Shown: positions 11,769 through 23,651 of the stretch, one piece after another | Numbering within the stretch: the first letter of the stretch is position 1 | Layout of the letters: every line of letters starts with the position of its first letter | From: Pseudevernia furfuracea | Taxonomy: Eukaryota > Ascomycota > Lecanoromycetes > Lecanorales > Parmeliaceae | NCBI GenBank assembly: GCA_022315425.1 | Contig: JAIUPT010000017.1 | Coordinates: forward strand, 372,001-436,000 | DNA: 64,000 nucleotides | Direction: 5' to 3' | Position numbers and translations under genes: made by a program | Notes under the pieces: model-generated | Database searches by the model: none | Told to the model about the DNA's origin: nothing | What the model saw: the letters and a program-made list of their open reading frames with translations, nothing else

Positions 11769-11891
11769 TGTCAAGAATAGGTGATAGGACACTTAGTTGT
11801 AAACTATAGAATGCTACGAGAGTAAAGAGCGACTATGAGGATGCGCCTTAGCGCATCACGTGACCATGTCACGTGACCCGAATTTTGACAC
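11769..11891 (-). repeat. Copia B 3' LTR
   Basis: The LTR contains the hairpin GATGCGC-CTTA-GCGCATC followed by two TCACGTGA palindromes separated by CCATG. The 5' LTR (18315-18436) is nearly identical. Confidence 0.9.
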
Positions 11892-12002
11892 TCCCCTTCG
11901 CTCGCATACTCAAAAATGCGAAAACACGATTTTCGCACTTCGCGACGCAAAAAACCCCAATCGGGTTAGCGCGAAGTTCGGTTCACAAAAGTGAAGAAAC
12001 CA

Positions 12003-12066
12003 AGTTCTGAAAACGACTATGTCAAATTCGAATCAAGTTCTGAAAACGACTATATCAAATTCGAAG
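12003..12066 (-). repeat. 33-bp tandem duplication in copia B 3' region
   Basis: Two adjacent copies of CAAGTTCTGAAAACGACTAT plus CAAATTCGAA-type sequence lie in the 3' untranslated region. Copia D has the same duplication (62838-62903); copia C has only one copy (41082-41114). Confidence 0.75.
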
Positions 12067-12271
12067 ATATGTAAAAATCCGTTCTGGTTCTTCATACAAA
12101 ACTTTCATTTTTCGAAAAAAGGCGGTTTTTTGAAAGTTTTCTTTGAAATAGACCTAATGCACATTCAATTTCTATCAAAACGAGGTCGATGAATATATGA
12201 GAGAGTGAAACAAGAAGCAGTGAAAGAAAACTAAAGATCTGACGTTTATAGATAAGATAAATAGCGTCACT

Positions 12272-12434
12272 TGTTAGGGTAGCAGTAAAACAATTGCTAC
12301 CACTGTAGTGGATTCATGTGTTGGGTGTAAGATGGATGATATTACTATGGAGAAGCTGCTACTAATAGTCCATGCTCCATGCCAAGGATGTCAAGGCTTG
12401 GCATGGCTGTCTCGCTCCTTCCATGTCCACAACA
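12272..12434. mobile_element. Solo LTR of an unrelated retrotransposon
   Basis: A 163-bp insert begins TGTTAGGG and ends CCACAACA. It is flanked by a perfect 5-bp duplication TCACT (12267-12271 and 12435-12439). Copia C and D lack it at the matching place. TG...CA ends, 5-bp duplication and small size are those of a solo LTR. It looks unmutated, so it probably postdates the RIP of its host. Orientation cannot be decided. Confidence 0.8.
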
Positions 12435-12484
12435 TCACTTCTCTAAAACTAACGACTTTAGATTAAAAGTAAGAGCGCTAAGGG

Positions 12485-15400
12485 TTAATCTTTGACGCTA
12501 AGAGAATGTTTTGAGATTGATTTCATTTTAAGAGCATCGCGAAAGATAACGAATTTGTCGAGGCAGAGGGCTTTGATGAGATCGTCGATTATTTGTTTAT
12601 TCGTGAGTACGAATTGCATGTTCACGATGTCGTCATTGACTTTTTCACGTACGAAATAATAGACGATATTAATGTGCTTGATACGAGCATGGAACTAAGC
12701 GTTCTTAACGAGGGCAATTACGCTCTGATTGTCGTCGAAGATTATAATAATCTTCGAATTAGAGTCTCGGGGCCGTAGAAGTTGATTGAGAAGAGTTTTT
12801 AATTAAATAACTTCTTTAATAATCAACGTTTGATCGATATACTCGGCTTCGCAAGTGAATAACGCGACGATGACTTAACGCTTTAATGATTAGCTGATGA
12901 CGTCGCTATCGACGTTGAATAGGTAGTCGAAGATAGATCTTCGAGTCGAGTCGTTAGCTCAATCGAAATCGATATACTCGATGAGAGCTTGAAGGGATCC
13001 TTTGTACACGAGTTCGTAGTGCATCGTGTCTCTAAGATATCGAAAGATTCGAATCACTGCATTTTAATGTGTCTGAGTCGAATTGACTAAATAGCGACTG
13101 ACATGAGAGACAGCATAGACGATATCAGAACGAGTTTTTAATATAACATATATGAGGGATTTCACGACGAATTGATAATTCTCGCACAGCTTTCTCGAAG
13201 CAACATAGCTCTCTTTCGCAGATTGTAGCTTGCGACTGGTTTTCAAAAACGTGAAGACTGAATTAAGACTTTAGCAGTTGAAATGCTTTAAGAAACGAGT
13301 GACATAGACTGCTTGTCTCAGACGAAGAATATCGACGACACGATCCCTTTTGACGATCATGTCTAAATAATAGACGTAAGATCTCAAGTCGAACATGTGA
13401 AACTTGTCATTGAGAGCCTTTTTGATGCGCTGAATACCGATTTTGCTAAGGTCGATGATTAATATATCGTTCACATAGAGAGCTATAGTAATATTCTTCT
13501 TGACGTTCATAAAGACACTCTCGTTCGATTCGATAAGTATTAATTCGAGTTTCTTCATGTACTTCGAGAAGTATTAATATCAAATTCTAAGAAATTGCTT
13601 GAGTTCATAGAGGGCCTTATTTAGCTTATAAACTTTGATGTCGTTCTTGCTGAAATCATCGAGCTGTCGCACATAAATCGTCTCTTGAACGTTATCGTAG
13701 AGAAAGACGATTTTGACGTTTATTTGTTTTACGTCTCAGTTTAGAGTCGCTGTCAGGGCAAAGATCGTCTTATAACTCATAAGCTTGATCACTGAGACGA
13801 ACGTGTCATGATAGTTACGACCCTTTTACTGTTCGAAATCTCGAATCACTCAGCGAGTCTTATAGCGAGTGACTTCCTTAGCGAGGCCTCGCTTCACGAT
13901 ATAAACTCAGCGATCTCTTAGAATATAAGTATCTGAAGACGTCTGAATTAGACATTAAGTATTATTGTTTATGAGAGATTTATATTCGTCTTATATGACG
14001 AGCTCTCAGTGCATACGAGAGAGTTGATTGAAAATGATCTGTTAATAGGTCGTCGACTCGAAAATATTCGACTTATTGACATAATTCGTTAGTAACGCAA
14101 AGGCCGCGAATGTTCTCGAGAGAGAGTTAGGTGATAGATCTCGTAGGTTCGAAATCGTAGTGTCGAGATGATCAAGAAGTACTCTTTGAATCGCACTTAA
14201 CTCGGGGTCTTCGCGAATCATTTCGACGACAGTGAGAGAACGAGTTATTCTTTCGATAACTGATAATGCAGCAATTGATCGAGAGACCCGCGCGAACGCG
14301 ATCGATAATACGACTCGTGCGAGGGACGAGGGCTTTAATGTAGACGTCTGCTTTTCAGCTGATCATAGAAAATTTGATCTTGATCTGTTTATTGTAGGTG
14401 CAGATGCAGTCGTTGAGAGCTTTATAATAAGAGTAATGTCTTTCGAAATGTTAATAATACGCTATTCATTAAGTGTCTTCTTTATAGCGAATGTTGATAT
14501 ATAAAGACGTTATCGCTTGATCGAGAGCTTATAAGCGTTCGTCTTTTCTTCGAGATTCACAATCAAGGAACGCTTCTCAACGAAGTAAATATTATTAACT
14601 CGAATAATCTTCTTTTTGATAAGATTATATAGGCGAAAAATGAACTCCTCTTCATATCTCAGAAGAACACACTTTTCGCTTTTATTCACGAGTTTCTTTT
14701 AAATACGCTTCAATGCATAGACGATGAAATCAATCGTTCGCAGATGAAATAAAATGAGCTTTCGATAATGAAAAGTCTCAAATAACGTTATAATGATTCG
14801 AACGTTGAGGGATCGCAACATCAAATAATTGATGATGATCACGATTTTAGATTAGAAAGACTTGTTGAGCTGAGAACTTAGTAGTATAGAATATATCTTA
14901 TATAACAAGATCTGCTTAAAACGTTCGATCGCCTCGTTTATTTCGAAGTTTTTAGATACAGTGAGCTTCTATCTGATTCCGCACTAAAGAAGATAATTCA
15001 AGAAGATCTTGAACATATACTCTCCTTCATTGTCGAGGCGAATACGACAGATCTTATAGTCTCGTGACTCTAGAAAGACTTTAAAACGTAAGAATATAAT
15101 AAACGTTTTATTCTTATGACGAATACAGTACACTTTAGAGTAGGAGATGAAATCATTCTTAAATATTATAAAGTATCTGTAGTTATTGAATTCAGTAGGG
15201 GACAGAGGCTCTACGAGATTACTATAAATAAATTCGTTAGACTGCGTTTCTAACTCTGTGAGACTATCATAAGAGATAGTCTTTTAACGTCTTATAATAT
15301 AACATTCGCAGATATACTCCTTCGCAATGTTCTTGATGAAGTTCATCTTAACGATCATATTTGAGAGCTTGTTTAGATTGTTTTGACTCAAATGACCTAT

Positions 15401-16948
15401 GCGAGCATATCAGAGTTAATGAATGAGATTCGAGAGCACACTATAGACGGTCAGAGCACTATTTCGACTCTGTCAGAGATTCAAAAAGAAGAGATCACGA
15501 TTGCGAGTATTGATAAGCTTTAGATCGTTCTTAATGAGAGTGTATTTTATCTTATGAAAGGAGACAGCGATGTCGAAGTTCAGAAGTTTATCGATCGAGA
15601 GAAGGTTGACGCTCATATCGAGTATATATAAGACATTTCGCAGAGTGACTGTCACACACTCTTCTCTAATCACACAGTCGAGATTAATAATGTCACAGTC
15701 TTGAGACTACACTTCGCTCTCTTCGATGCCCTTAATCGATCGAGAGTAAACCTTTTCGTAGATGATGAATATCGAACGATTCGCGAAAGAATGGCGAGAG
15801 CAGTCTGAATCTACGACGACTCGAGTGAGGAGATTCACGAAATTCGCAGTTATGAGACTATGTTCGAGAGCTTTCGTGACGATTAGATTGATGACTTGAT
15901 CATCAGTCGCATCGAGAATATTAAAGTCGTTCGAATTAACATTCGAATAGTATATAATAAAGTTTAGTTCCTTCAAAAAGACATAGTTGGCATTGAGATA
16001 ATCGTTCTTTCTTGAAGTAGAGACATTAAAAGACGTCTCTTCGATGCGCTTGCGCTTGTTGCTTGAAAATTTATTCTCGAAGTCAAAGATCTTTATCTTC
16101 TTCTTCTTTTTCTCTTTCGTTATAAATTTCTTAAACTTGAAATAAAAGAACTTAATTCAGCATTTAATAGAGAAATATCTGAATTTGCGATTAGCTATCT
16201 TACACGAAAAACAGGTTTTACGATTAATATTAAAGTCGCCGAGGTTATTAAAAGTAGCTTATTTGCCTTTGCTCTTATCGTTATAAACGATATATATGAT
16301 TAGTTCTTCTTCTTTGAAGAAGATTCTAACTTCTTCGTTCACGACGATCACGACAATCTCTTAAAACTTGACGAACTTGTTCTCAAAGAGATTATGATTT
16401 TAAGTGTAACTTGACTCGAACATGTCGTAAGAGTCGTTAAGTTTTATAAGAAAAATTAGAATTCGCAGAGACTTCGAAATAACGAGAGATTTATGAAGGC
16501 TAATAATGTCGAAGATAATCTTACGAAAGTTCTTTTCATATTAACGAACTCTCTCTTCTTCAAGAATAAGATCGAATATTCGACGTATTAGTTCTCTATA
16601 GAGATTCGTATTCTTAGACTAATAGTTCTTAATTAGAGCATCGAGCATAATCTGAGAGTCTTTATCGTCGAATTCGACTTCGACGAGTTCGTGATCGTTA
16701 TTCTCGAGACGATAAAAGATAGCGATATAGACTCTATAACTGATAATCGTATTAAAGAGAACAAGATTGTTAAGCATCAATCAATTATTGATATTCTGCT
16801 TTCATCGACGATATTTTAGATTGAACTTTAAAATAATAATAAAGTTTAGAGAGAAAGCGCTTCCCTCTTCGAGAGAATCAGTCGCTGAAACTATTAAAGC
16901 TAATATGTTTCTTGCGACGCCTTATGCGCTTGATTCTTCGTCGATCAT
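12485..16948 (-). pseudogene. Copia B gag-pol, RIP-dead
   Basis: The start ATG is at 16946-16948 and the stop TAA at 12485-12487, giving 1488 codons in one frame, equal to copia D. Surviving blocks: gag/pre-integrase (15707-15976, 15473-15673, with NVLYILDMSVNLLSIDKLL), reverse transcriptase (13271-13558, catalytic box read as YVND), and RNase H upstream of 13246. The fourth residues of gag are followed by a TAA where copia D also has TAA. Many Trp codons are stops. Confidence 0.88.
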
Positions 16949-17596
16949 AGATGTTAAAGATTACTAAGAAGGTTTCTGAGAGCGACACGTACGATATAAA
17001 TAATAACGACGATGATGCTCAAACGAAAGACTTAGTTTGAGAGATGACTAAGGCGATAAAGAACGAAGATCTTAAAGTCGAAGAAGTCGAAGTCGAAGAA
17101 GTGAGATTCAGAGAACTTTTGACACGAAGATCGAATAACTCAGTGTCACTTAAGACACTGAGAGTGTCTTCGTTAACTTCGAATTAAAAGTCGACATTAT
17201 TAACGTTCGCGAAAGCAGTGAAAGTGAAATAGATACTCTAATCTCCGTTAGAGTTCTCGAGAATCTTATCGATATCTGACAACTTTTGTTGTTAATCTTC
17301 GAGTTCTTACACGAGAAATAAAAAGTGCTTATGCTTAAATCTTCGATAGATACGAACGATGTTATTAAGATAAAAGGTACTTAGAGACAAGAAAGATTTA
17401 AATTGATCTAATTTTCGCTGAGACTATATCGAAGACAATTATTAAAGACGTATAGATCTTCGAAGAGAAATGACGTTCTTCTTATGCTGAGTCTTCGATA
17501 GAAACTCGAATTTAAAATAATCGCTTCGATGACTATCGTCGTGAGATGAAGTCATATTCGGCGATAGAATAAAGTCGAATAACGATGAAAAGAATT

Positions 17597-17840
17597 CGAT
17601 GACTGAGTCTCAGCCCTCTTCTTTAGAGAACTTGTGAGGTCGAAAGGTCTATCTTAATAAGAAATTCTTGTTGTTTTGACCCTTAATAGACGTATACGCG
17701 CTCTGAGTGAAGATTTATTGATAACTGAGTCTCAGCTCTCTTCTTTAGAGAACTTGTAAGATCGAAAGATCTATCTCAATAAGAAATCCTTGTTGTTTTG
17801 ATTCTTAATAGACGTATACGCGCTCTGAGTAAAGATTTAT
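17597..17840 (-). repeat. About 122-bp tandem duplication in copia B leader
   Basis: The segment from GACTGAGTCTCAGC through GAAGATTTATTGATAA occurs twice in a row. Copia C has one copy near 46790-46910 and copia D one near 54950-55065. The two copies here have begun to diverge by transitions. Confidence 0.75.
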
Positions 17841-18314
17841 CGATAATTAATCAACTCTGAAGTGTAATTAAACGATTTAATGCTGAAGTTCAGCCTCTTG
17901 GGTCGTCACAATTAATTCGATTCACGTAAACGCTTTATTAACGTTGAAGCGATATACATCACGAAAGAAATATTCTCGTTGAGCGTGTTTAACGTGTCTT
18001 ACGCAGGGAAGCTAACAATGTTTCAAAGATCTTAATGAAATTCGATCGCACGATCGTATAACGAGTTCGACGTTCGGCGTTCGATTAGATTTGATATGTC
18101 GAGAGTCGATTTGCGATAGAACTCTCAGTCTCTCGAATTTCAAAGACGATCATTTTGTAGAGGACAATGCCCACCTTAAGAAAATTAAAAAACAGAGTCT
18201 CATAGCTGTCGCGGCGTTCATTGCGATGAACTCGTGATGCTTAAAGGTCACTGTGACTCTAATAGGCATAGGGTATAATTGAAACAGTCGCCGAGCAAGC
18301 CCGAGCTCATAACC

Positions 18315-18436
18315 TGTCAAGAATAGATGGTAGAACACTTAGTTGTAAACTATAGAATGCTACGAGAGTAAAGAGCGACTATGAGGATGCGCCTTAGCGC
18401 ATCACGTGACCATGTCACGTGACCCGAATTTTGACA
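18315..18436 (-). repeat. Copia B 5' LTR
   Basis: This is the 5' LTR in the element's own orientation (TGTCAAAATTC...TTCTTGACA). It directly abuts transposase relic Z at 18437. Confidence 0.9.
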
Positions 18437-18948
18437 ATCATTTCTTATAGAGAATAAGATAGTCGAGCTTTTCTTGTAATATATTAATTATTATATCGAT
18501 ATTTATATAGATCGTGATTTTATCGATAAGAACGAGCACGAGATTATTATTATAAATAATTATTAATATATTCGAAGAGTTCTTACGTAACAGACTTCTA
18601 ATATTCGTTTTATTCGTCAAATATATTAAGCTCGTAATAAGCTCGAAGTGAAATACTTCGAGCGTGAACGTCTTACGAAAGTCTATTATAATAGTCTTAT
18701 ATCTTTCTCTTATCTTTTATTTATTGATAATTTTAATATATATCGTAATATATATTGTGCTCTTAAGAGATTTTATTTTATATTTGTCTATCTCTCTTAC
18801 GAAGAATAACGTAAGATCGTTAATATCTTTATCTTAATTTTAAGATCTTATAAAGCGAATATTAAAACGATAATTTAAGTCTTTGATAAGACTATTAAAT
18901 AGTTGAATAAAGATATGAAAATAATCATTAACGAAGAATTAGAGCAAG

Positions 18949-19068
18949 TGTGCGCGTTAATATAATACACTTAGTTGTTAACTATAGAATGCTACGAGAG
19001 AAAAGAGCGACTATGAGGATGCGCCTTAGCGCATCACGTGACCATGTCACGTGACCCGAATTTTGACA
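18949..19068 (-). repeat. Solo copia LTR (C-type)
   Basis: About 120 bp match the B/C/D LTR from ACACTTAGTTG to the terminal GAATTTTGACA. The other end is diverged (TGTGCGCGTTAA). It shares the GTTGTTAACT variant with copia C rather than GTTGTAAACT of B and D. Relic Z sequence on its two sides is not contiguous, so a deletion accompanied its formation. Confidence 0.8.
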
Positions 19069-19350
19069 AAAGAACTTCAAACGCGAAGATCATTTTATTT
19101 CATTTAAACATATAACGTTAATTAATATCTTAAACGATGAATTCGAAGCAGATAACATATTTAAGAATAACGAATTATAACATTTGAATCGTTCGAAGTA
19201 TAAACACTTAATGAAAATATTTGAGATCGAAGACGAGACTATAAAGCAAGTAGTAGTCTTTCGTAATGTCATAACATACTTAAATGTACACGCTGCGTTA
19301 TATTACGAGAATATCGTTATTAAATACGTTACTTTTAATAATTTTGAAAA

Positions 19351-20590
19351 GGGTATTGCTACGTGTACACCGCCTTTTGCTACATGTACACCGCCTTTTG
19401 CTACATGTACACCCCCCTCTATTTCAAAGAAGGTCCACCGGACTAAGCTACCCCACCAACTCTCTAGGGAGCAAGCCCCCAAAATGAGCCGACCGCAGAG
19501 TCATTTTGGTGAGGAAGTAGCTGGATGGAAGGGCTGAAAGACGGAGTAGAGGTAGCCGTTCTTTTGAAGAAGCATTTGAAGAATTATTTGAATATGACTT
19601 AGAGTAGCTGAAGTCTCTTCTATATAAAAAGCACTTGCAGGCGGAATTTACGTGCTGCGCAGCGCAAATACTTGAAGGGGCTTTGATATCAATGAGCTGA
19701 TCAACACATTGCAAACAGCAGTATATATATGTATGTATATATGTAGAGAAGGAAAAACGATAGGGCGACCGTTATATGCGACTCTCCTGCTTTGTCTCCA
19801 TCATCACCTTTCAACCTTCCAAAAATTGGGCAGAACCTCGGTTCCGGGGGGCAAATGAAATTTTTTTGGTGTGGAACGGAACATCGACTGCACTCCCTGC
19901 ACATAGCGATCTAGACGGCTGAACTGTGCCAGAAACACGTCATTGATCGACTGACTGACAGATCTTGGCGCGCGAGACTTGTTCAGAAGGATGTGGTGTG
20001 GTGAGGTTTTGCCCGATGCCCGCAACTCAGCCCACTCTTGTCAGCCTATGCTGTCGAGGTATCTGAAGAAGAAGGATAATGAGGACGAAGAGAATAAGGA
20101 GGACGAGGAGGATAAGAAGGACGGGGAGGAAGGTGAGGTAGATGTATGATGAAGGGTTGATAGTTGATCGAGGGTTGCTGGCGGTGAGGTGAAAGAACGC
20201 CTAGACTCAAAAGACTCAAAAGACTCAAAAGACTCAAAAAACACTATGTCCGAGGATTAGCCGGATCAGATGCTGATTCTTCAGGTCCATGACGATAGGA
20301 AGGAAGGTGTTTTTTCTTTGATAGATTTGATGAAAAAAATTGTGACGCATTGCGACGCCTTGCGGGGGGAGAGGATTCACTGAGACCCTTAAAGTTTTTA
20401 TGGGACTTCGTGTCAAGTCTCTGATTTGCGGGCAAATTTGTCAGGCCGAATTAGTGCTGGAAGGTATACTCATGTTACTAGCCTATATCTACCTAGCTGA
20501 GAGAGGGGTGTACATGTAGCAAAAGGGGGTGTACATGTAGCAAAAGGCGGTGTACATGTAGCAAAAGGCGGTGTACACGTAGCAATACCC
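19351..20590. mobile_element. 1.24 kb non-autonomous TIR element with repeat-built ends
   Basis: Both ends are inverted copies starting GGGTATTGCTACGTGTACAC and consist of 3-4 tandem 21-bp units (TTTTGCTACATGTACACCGC plus C). The interior is GC-richer than the surroundings, with a purine-rich AGGA/GGAC tract near 20070-20145. No frame gives a credible protein; scattered 60-88 codon frames lack family motifs. It lies in the C-terminal part of relic Z. Superfamily is uncertain; the repeat-built ends recall those of the pogo element at 59914-62325. Confidence 0.75.
20207..20243. repeat. 10-bp tandem repeat AGACTCAAAA
   Basis: Four consecutive copies of AGACTCAAAA (the last slightly changed) lie inside the 1.24 kb element. 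Confidence 0.8.
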
Positions 20591-20649
20591 TAATTAAATT
20601 ATTCTAAGCGATAAAGATAAGCCTTTATAAAGTATTATATATAACTATA

Positions 20650-21490
20650 CTGTCCGGGCCTTCTGCGGAGATACACAACCGATGTTTAACCGAAGTATGA
20701 TAGTTATACTTCGGTTTTGGACATACGACCATCAATAAACCGTCGATAACTGGTCTACAGATGGTTGTACAACCTATCATATATCAATAAAACACACAAC
20801 CGTTACACAACCGTTGCACCACCAGTTGAAGTCATTCCCAAGATAGCTAGGCATAGTAGACAACCGTTACACAACCGAGAATAAAGCTGTTAAGTATAAG
20901 AAGACAAGCATTGAAATCAATGATTCAGAATGATGATATGGTGATTGCCATAATCGTAACAGAAGTCATTTCCAAGATAGGTGTAACACTTTCATATCAT
21001 GTAGCATCTATCTAACTATTAACATAATAGCCTAATACAACACCTATGTAAATGTCAGTATAATTAATAAGTCATAGAGCGCCGAAGCCTTTCTCATATA
21101 GATGTTGTCACAGAGTCAATCAATGTCTTTTGTTAAAGTCTATTAGAGAATAAGCATATACGTAATGAAGAACGACATGATAGACACACGTATCTATAAT
21201 GTTATTTTCGAAGATATAACATGTAAGTGAATAAGTAACGCCTCGTAACAGTCTTTTACAAACTCAAGTTAGTAGTAATTAGAACACAAGATCGAAGAGA
21301 CAGCAACATATCATGTAACTATATATCAATAAATGTCTTCTCTTTAGTATTCATGCACTTCAATGTCTCGCAGCAGTCTTTCGCAGAATCAAATTAGTAG
21401 TAGTTAGAACTTAAGATTGAAGAGACAATAACATATCATATAATTATACATTAATTCATGTATTTCGCTCAGTCATCAACTATTTCTATA
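20650..21490. other. Subterminal region of X, no gene
   Basis: This stretch holds short direct repeats of the ACAACCGTTACACAACCG type (20690-20880), two copies of GAAGTCATTYCCAAGATAG (20831 and 20962), and a degenerate direct duplication of about 95 bp (21238-21350 and 21362-21463) around CGAAGAGACAGCAACATATC. Subterminal repeats like these are common transposase-binding regions in large DNA transposons; here that is inference. No coding frame is supported. Confidence 0.6.
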
Positions 21491-22541
21491 TTAATCGCTA
21501 TCAGTCACCTCTTCATCTTCAATTCTCATCTCTTCATCTTCGATCCCCATCTGCAATTCATTGTCTTATTCATCTTGTTCTAGATCTGACGACATCGTCT
21601 CATCGACATTAGACTCTTCAATTGAGACGTCAGAGTCCTCGTTAATGTTTATCTTGGGGCGCTTTTTATACTGCACGTCGCGAGGGATGATGCGCTCGAA
21701 AAAGTCATATATGAAGACATACTGAAATTCGTCTTTTTGATGAAGAGCGTCAAACATTTCAAGTAGATGTTTTCGAGTGTATTTTGTTAGAGCAAGCTAT
21801 ACTGAATTCTTATTCAGCAATGTCGTTAGGCGATAGTATATAACAAGCTGCAGAAAGGAGTCTGAATATATATTAATTATTATAGAAGTCTTTTATAGAC
21901 GTATACGATCAGGCAGATAGAGAGCAAGAAGAGTGTATTCACATTTAAGAAATCGTAGATCTTCAGAACTAATCTTCTCAAACTTCACAGCATTAATATC
22001 AAACTTGAACACACTCTTCAGTCAACTGTGATTATACTTCTTGCGAATCTCCGTCTTGATATCTACAAATGTGAACAATTCGAATAGAAGCATCTGACGT
22101 TCGCTTCTAACACTTCTAATTTATCGCTATATTCATTATAATGTCGCCTTCAATACTTCAGCTTTTCATATCTTATACGAACGCTAAACACGCAATTTGT
22201 CGTCTTTGTAAATACGATAATTACTTTTCATATCTGAAAACACAGTTCGAATCGATTCATCTGTAAACGTGTTGAATAGATAGATTAGAAAATAGCGTTT
22301 GCTTAGAGTATTGAGTTCTGTAAAAGTCGCAGTCTCAGACTTCGATGAAGTCTTTGACTTCTTGTTTGTTATAAAACTGAGCTCTGCAATAACAATATCG
22401 TGCTCGTTCGTCTGACTTTGCGAATTGCTGCTGAGTATTAATGTCGTTGACGAATTGCTTCGACTTCTCTTAAACTCAGCGTTGACACCTTTGACTTGAC
22501 GAGCATTTTCTATAGAAGCCTTTAATATCCTCTGTATAAAC
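21491..22541 (-). pseudogene. X accessory protein, C-terminal part
   Basis: On the minus strand this continues the frame of the ORF that starts at 49555, once Y and one TA are removed; the joined gene is 508 codons including the stop at 21491-21493. Recognisable blocks: IENARQVKGVNAEF just inside the junction, LSKRYFLIYLFNTFTDESIR (about 22270-22330), DMKSNYRIYKDDKLRV, then ALHQKDEFQYVFIYDFFERI (about 21690-21750) and an acidic tail ending EDEEVTDSD. The same protein occurs in Y. It contains several RIP-type stops between 21760 and 22200. Function unknown; not a transposase or helicase by any motif I can see. Confidence 0.68.
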
Positions 22542-22624
22542 TACTGTCCTGTCTGTCTGCGAAATATTAATACCAGATACATGTGGAAATAATCTAGTCT
22601 GAAAGCTAATCCTAAAGCCTTCCG

Positions 22625-22690
22625 CAGACAATTTAGAGACGATTTAGAGACGGTTTAGAGACGGCCTAGAGACGGTCTGGAGAAGGTACC
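22625..22690. repeat. 13-bp subterminal repeats of Y
   Basis: Five copies of a TTTAGAGACGGTC-like unit lie about 80 bp inside the left end, with single relatives (AGACGGTTTG) near 22805 and 22865 and CTAGACGGTTTATA near the right end (48827). They are candidate transposase-binding repeats by position only. Confidence 0.65.
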
Positions 22691-22924
22691 AGATCATATT
22701 GTAACAATTGGACAGCATATCGCAGATTAGCTATAGCCCATATGAACACCGATCACAACCTCATATTGTCTCGTCAAAAAATCTTTGTCGTCGCTAAAAC
22801 TTGAAGACGGTTTTGGTCAGAATAACCACCTCCGTCCCAAAACGACTTGTAGACGACTTACAGACGGTTTGGAGACGACTTGAAAACCCTCCCCTGCCGA
22901 AGCCTTTCGCATACGACATATCCT

Positions 22925-23446
22925 ATAGATACGCCACTCCTCACGTGCACTTCAATACAAAGTCATTTTTAATCTCTTTCAACCACTTCGACTCCTCTGA
23001 CATCTCAATTATATATAGATCTTGATCTCCCAGCATAGGAAGCCCGTAGATGTGCTGTTGTAGGTCTCGACGTGCACACATCGGCAAATTCAAGACTGGA
23101 TTTATCACAGGTTCTTCGTTCTCTTTATTCTCTTTATTCTCTTTATTCTCTTCGTTCTCTTTATTCTCTTTATTCTCTTCGTACTCCAGCAAAGACGATA
23201 ACACATAAATAACAAAGAAAGCATATCTTTTTCGTTGATATGTATAACAAAAGTATTGACTTAGCTTGCCCCTAATGTCTCCTATGTGAATATAATTATT
23301 GATATTATAAACGTGACGTTTGTTGTCTCTGTCGAAGGCTTCAGCAAGAGCTTAAAGAGAAACATAGATACAGAGACAAAGTAAAGTACGCACGAATCTG
23401 TGAATACTATCCTTCGATATCAACTGAGTAGCTTGATGTCTAAATC
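22925..23446 (-). pseudogene. Y transposase, C-terminal part beyond the gypsy insertion
   Basis: A stop-free minus-strand frame from about 23345 downward reads FDRDNKRHVYNINNYIHIGD, then a KRYAFFVIYVL segment, a Glu/Asn/Lys repeat encoded by the 9-bp array at 23105-23180, then CARRDLQQHIYGLPMLGDQD and an EMSEESKWLKEIKNDFV end. This looks like the C-terminal domain of the large transposase. It is not in the frame used upstream of the gypsy, so an indel or an intron lies between. Assignment rests on position and on my recollection of the family. Confidence 0.5.
23105..23180. repeat. 9-bp microsatellite TTCTCTTTA
   Basis: About eight copies of TTCTCTTTA/TTCTCTTCG lie in tandem. On the minus strand they encode a Glu-Asn-Lys-Glu repeat in the transposase tail. 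Confidence 0.85.
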
Positions 23447-23651
23447 TGTAATGCTCATGGCATATGATCATTTATGGGTGTGTAAAGTCTTGTCTTTATG
23501 TTCTAGCTACGAGGCTGCTTTTGTAAGGAATACATCGGAGACGCTAATATCAGCATGACCTAGTCTCTCCCCCTTCTCCAAGGCATGGCAAGAGTCATCC
23601 TTCTGCGAAAGGCTTCGACATGAGGACTATGCCCTTGGCTATGATCATAAC
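23447..23651 (-). repeat. Outer gypsy 3' LTR
   Basis: On the plus strand it starts TGTAATGCTCATGGC and ends ATGATCATAACA. It shares TCCCCCTTCTYCAAGG and GGCTTCGRCATGAGG with the LTR at 31646-31851; the middle LTR lacks both. Confidence 0.85.

Larger units (their letters stand above)
11769..18436 (-). mobile_element. Copia B: RIP-inactivated Ty1/copia retrotransposon
   Basis: The element is bounded by 122-123 bp LTRs at 11769-11891 and 18315-18436 and reads right to left. The primer site GGTTATGAGCTCGG lies just inside the 5' LTR (18301-18314, minus strand). Its gag-pol span is exactly as long as that of copia D without the pogo insert (4464 bases), so damage is almost only substitutions. Flanking 5-mers differ (TTAAC and ATCAT), so no target duplication is visible. 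That suggests recombination with another copy after insertion. Confidence 0.9.
18437..20647 (+). pseudogene. Transposase relic Z (X/Y family), interrupted twice
   Basis: Plus-strand translation of 18437-18948 matches the Y transposase: an IYIDRDFIDKNEHE segment, SLSYLLFIDNFNIYRNIYCA, and a SYEE/NIFILILRSYK segment. After a copia LTR (18949-19068) the homology resumes far downstream in the protein at 19150-19350 (LNVHAALYYENIVIKYVTFNN), matching the conserved C-terminal NIHAGLHLADN block of Y. The middle is deleted. A 1.24 kb element (19351-20590) and then transposon X (from 20650) cut the tail. Confidence 0.7.

Noticed and set aside
14232..14504. Plus-strand 90-codon frame, repeated at 43418-43690 and 58152-58424 (minus)
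   Set aside because: It is antisense to the copia linker between integrase and reverse transcriptase; a shadow frame.
20041..20435. Minus-strand frames rich in Ser/Pro/Phe in the 1.24 kb element
   Set aside because: Overlapping frames over purine-rich simple sequence with no motif or consistent start.
22941..23204. Independent 87-codon gene with an Asn-Lys-Glu repeat
   Set aside because: The frame extends upstream without a stop and fits the C-terminal end of the interrupted Y transposase better than a separate small gene.
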